A DNA stretch of 42,708 bases, taken from the NCBI RefSeq assembly GCF_001304695.1, contig NZ_JFAQ01000075.1, forward strand, positions 1 through 42,708, in the 5' to 3' direction. This DNA is from Xanthomonas axonopodis (GTDB lineage: Bacteria > Pseudomonadota > Gammaproteobacteria > Xanthomonadales > Xanthomonadaceae). The notes beneath the pieces are model-generated. The model searched no databases and was not told the DNA's origin. It saw nothing but the letters and a program-made list of their open reading frames with translations. Below, piece after piece: positions 42,637 through 42,708 of this stretch (the first letter of the stretch is position 1; each line of letters opens with the position of its first letter). Position numbers and translations under genes: made by a program.

Positions 42637-42708
42637 CGAGCAGTCGTCAGGCGGGTGTGGACGGCGCTCAGAACCGCAGTGTCCAAGTGGTACATGCCGA
42701 TTCCGAGC
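42616..42708. repeat. Palindromic intergenic repeat, family A, copy 2 (cut by window end)
   Basis: Starts AGAGCGGCTAACAAAACG and aligns along 93 bases with the reverse complement of the right part of copy 1 (28837 leftwards), with roughly a dozen differences. Only the first ~65% of the element is in the window. It abuts the integrase remnant. Confidence 0.8.

Noticed and set aside
1-42708. A hidden defence island, toxin-antitoxin pair or biosynthetic cluster
   Set aside because: No nuclease, NTPase, toxin, NRPS/PKS or tailoring gene groups are seen; genes are mostly housekeeping or envelope functions in single-gene units.

Overview
The window reads as a chromosomal segment of a Xanthomonas-type gammaproteobacterium (family Lysobacteraceae/Xanthomonadaceae). 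The basis is high G+C, gene content (DUF3857 transglutaminase, PldA, class I fumarase, two GSTs, a MexEF-OprN-like locus), frequent GTG/TTG starts, and several short palindromic intergenic repeats of the sort scattered through xanthomonad genomes. The genus is inferred from recognition; no search was run. I see no rRNA, tRNA, CRISPR array or complete insertion sequence.

Layout. 1-5,046: tail of a DUF3298 protein, a MarR regulator, periplasmic M3 peptidase Dcp, glutathione peroxidase and ferredoxin-NADP+ reductase. 5,047-10,201: a heptamer repeat array, a type I ABC exporter, class I fumarase, a GST and a carbonic anhydrase remnant. 10,202-17,000: outer-membrane phospholipase A, a DUF456 protein, a cold-shock protein, two glycine-zipper envelope proteins, a membrane-anchored cytochrome c, TcdA and a TatD hydrolase. 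17,077-28,658: a frameshifted glutaryl-CoA dehydrogenase, a DUF3857 protein with a frameshifted signal peptide, a second GST, asparagine synthase, an FMN reductase, DnaB (DnaA box upstream), photolyase and an OmpA-like lipoprotein. 28,659-29,653: about 1 kb without a credible gene but packed with palindromic repeats. 29,654-38,286: a LysR regulator divergent from SDR / membrane-fusion protein / RND pump / SDR / outer-membrane factor. 38,287-42,708: two GGDEF proteins, two small unknown proteins, a broken phage-type integrase and a second copy of one of the repeats.

How parts work together. The LysR gene and the operon it faces look like a MexT-MexEF-OprN type efflux module, but the module is decaying: the fusion protein has an internal deletion, the pump has an in-frame TAG where a Trp codon is expected, and the second SDR has a one-base insertion. 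The outer-membrane factor, the first SDR and the regulator remain open. Dcp, glutathione peroxidase, the GSTs, the FMN reductase, photolyase and Fpr are stress and maintenance functions, mostly single-gene units. Three glycine-zipper envelope proteins lie within 16 kb of each other.

Novelty. I do not find a convincing undescribed defence or biosynthetic system. The points most worth a second look are the multi-lesion efflux operon, the two palindromic repeat families (one copy sits between a gene and its terminator, another caps an integrase remnant), an SDR without its catalytic Tyr/Lys, and a consensus DnaA box before dnaB. Three single-base frameshifts lie in other genes too, so read-level checking should come first.
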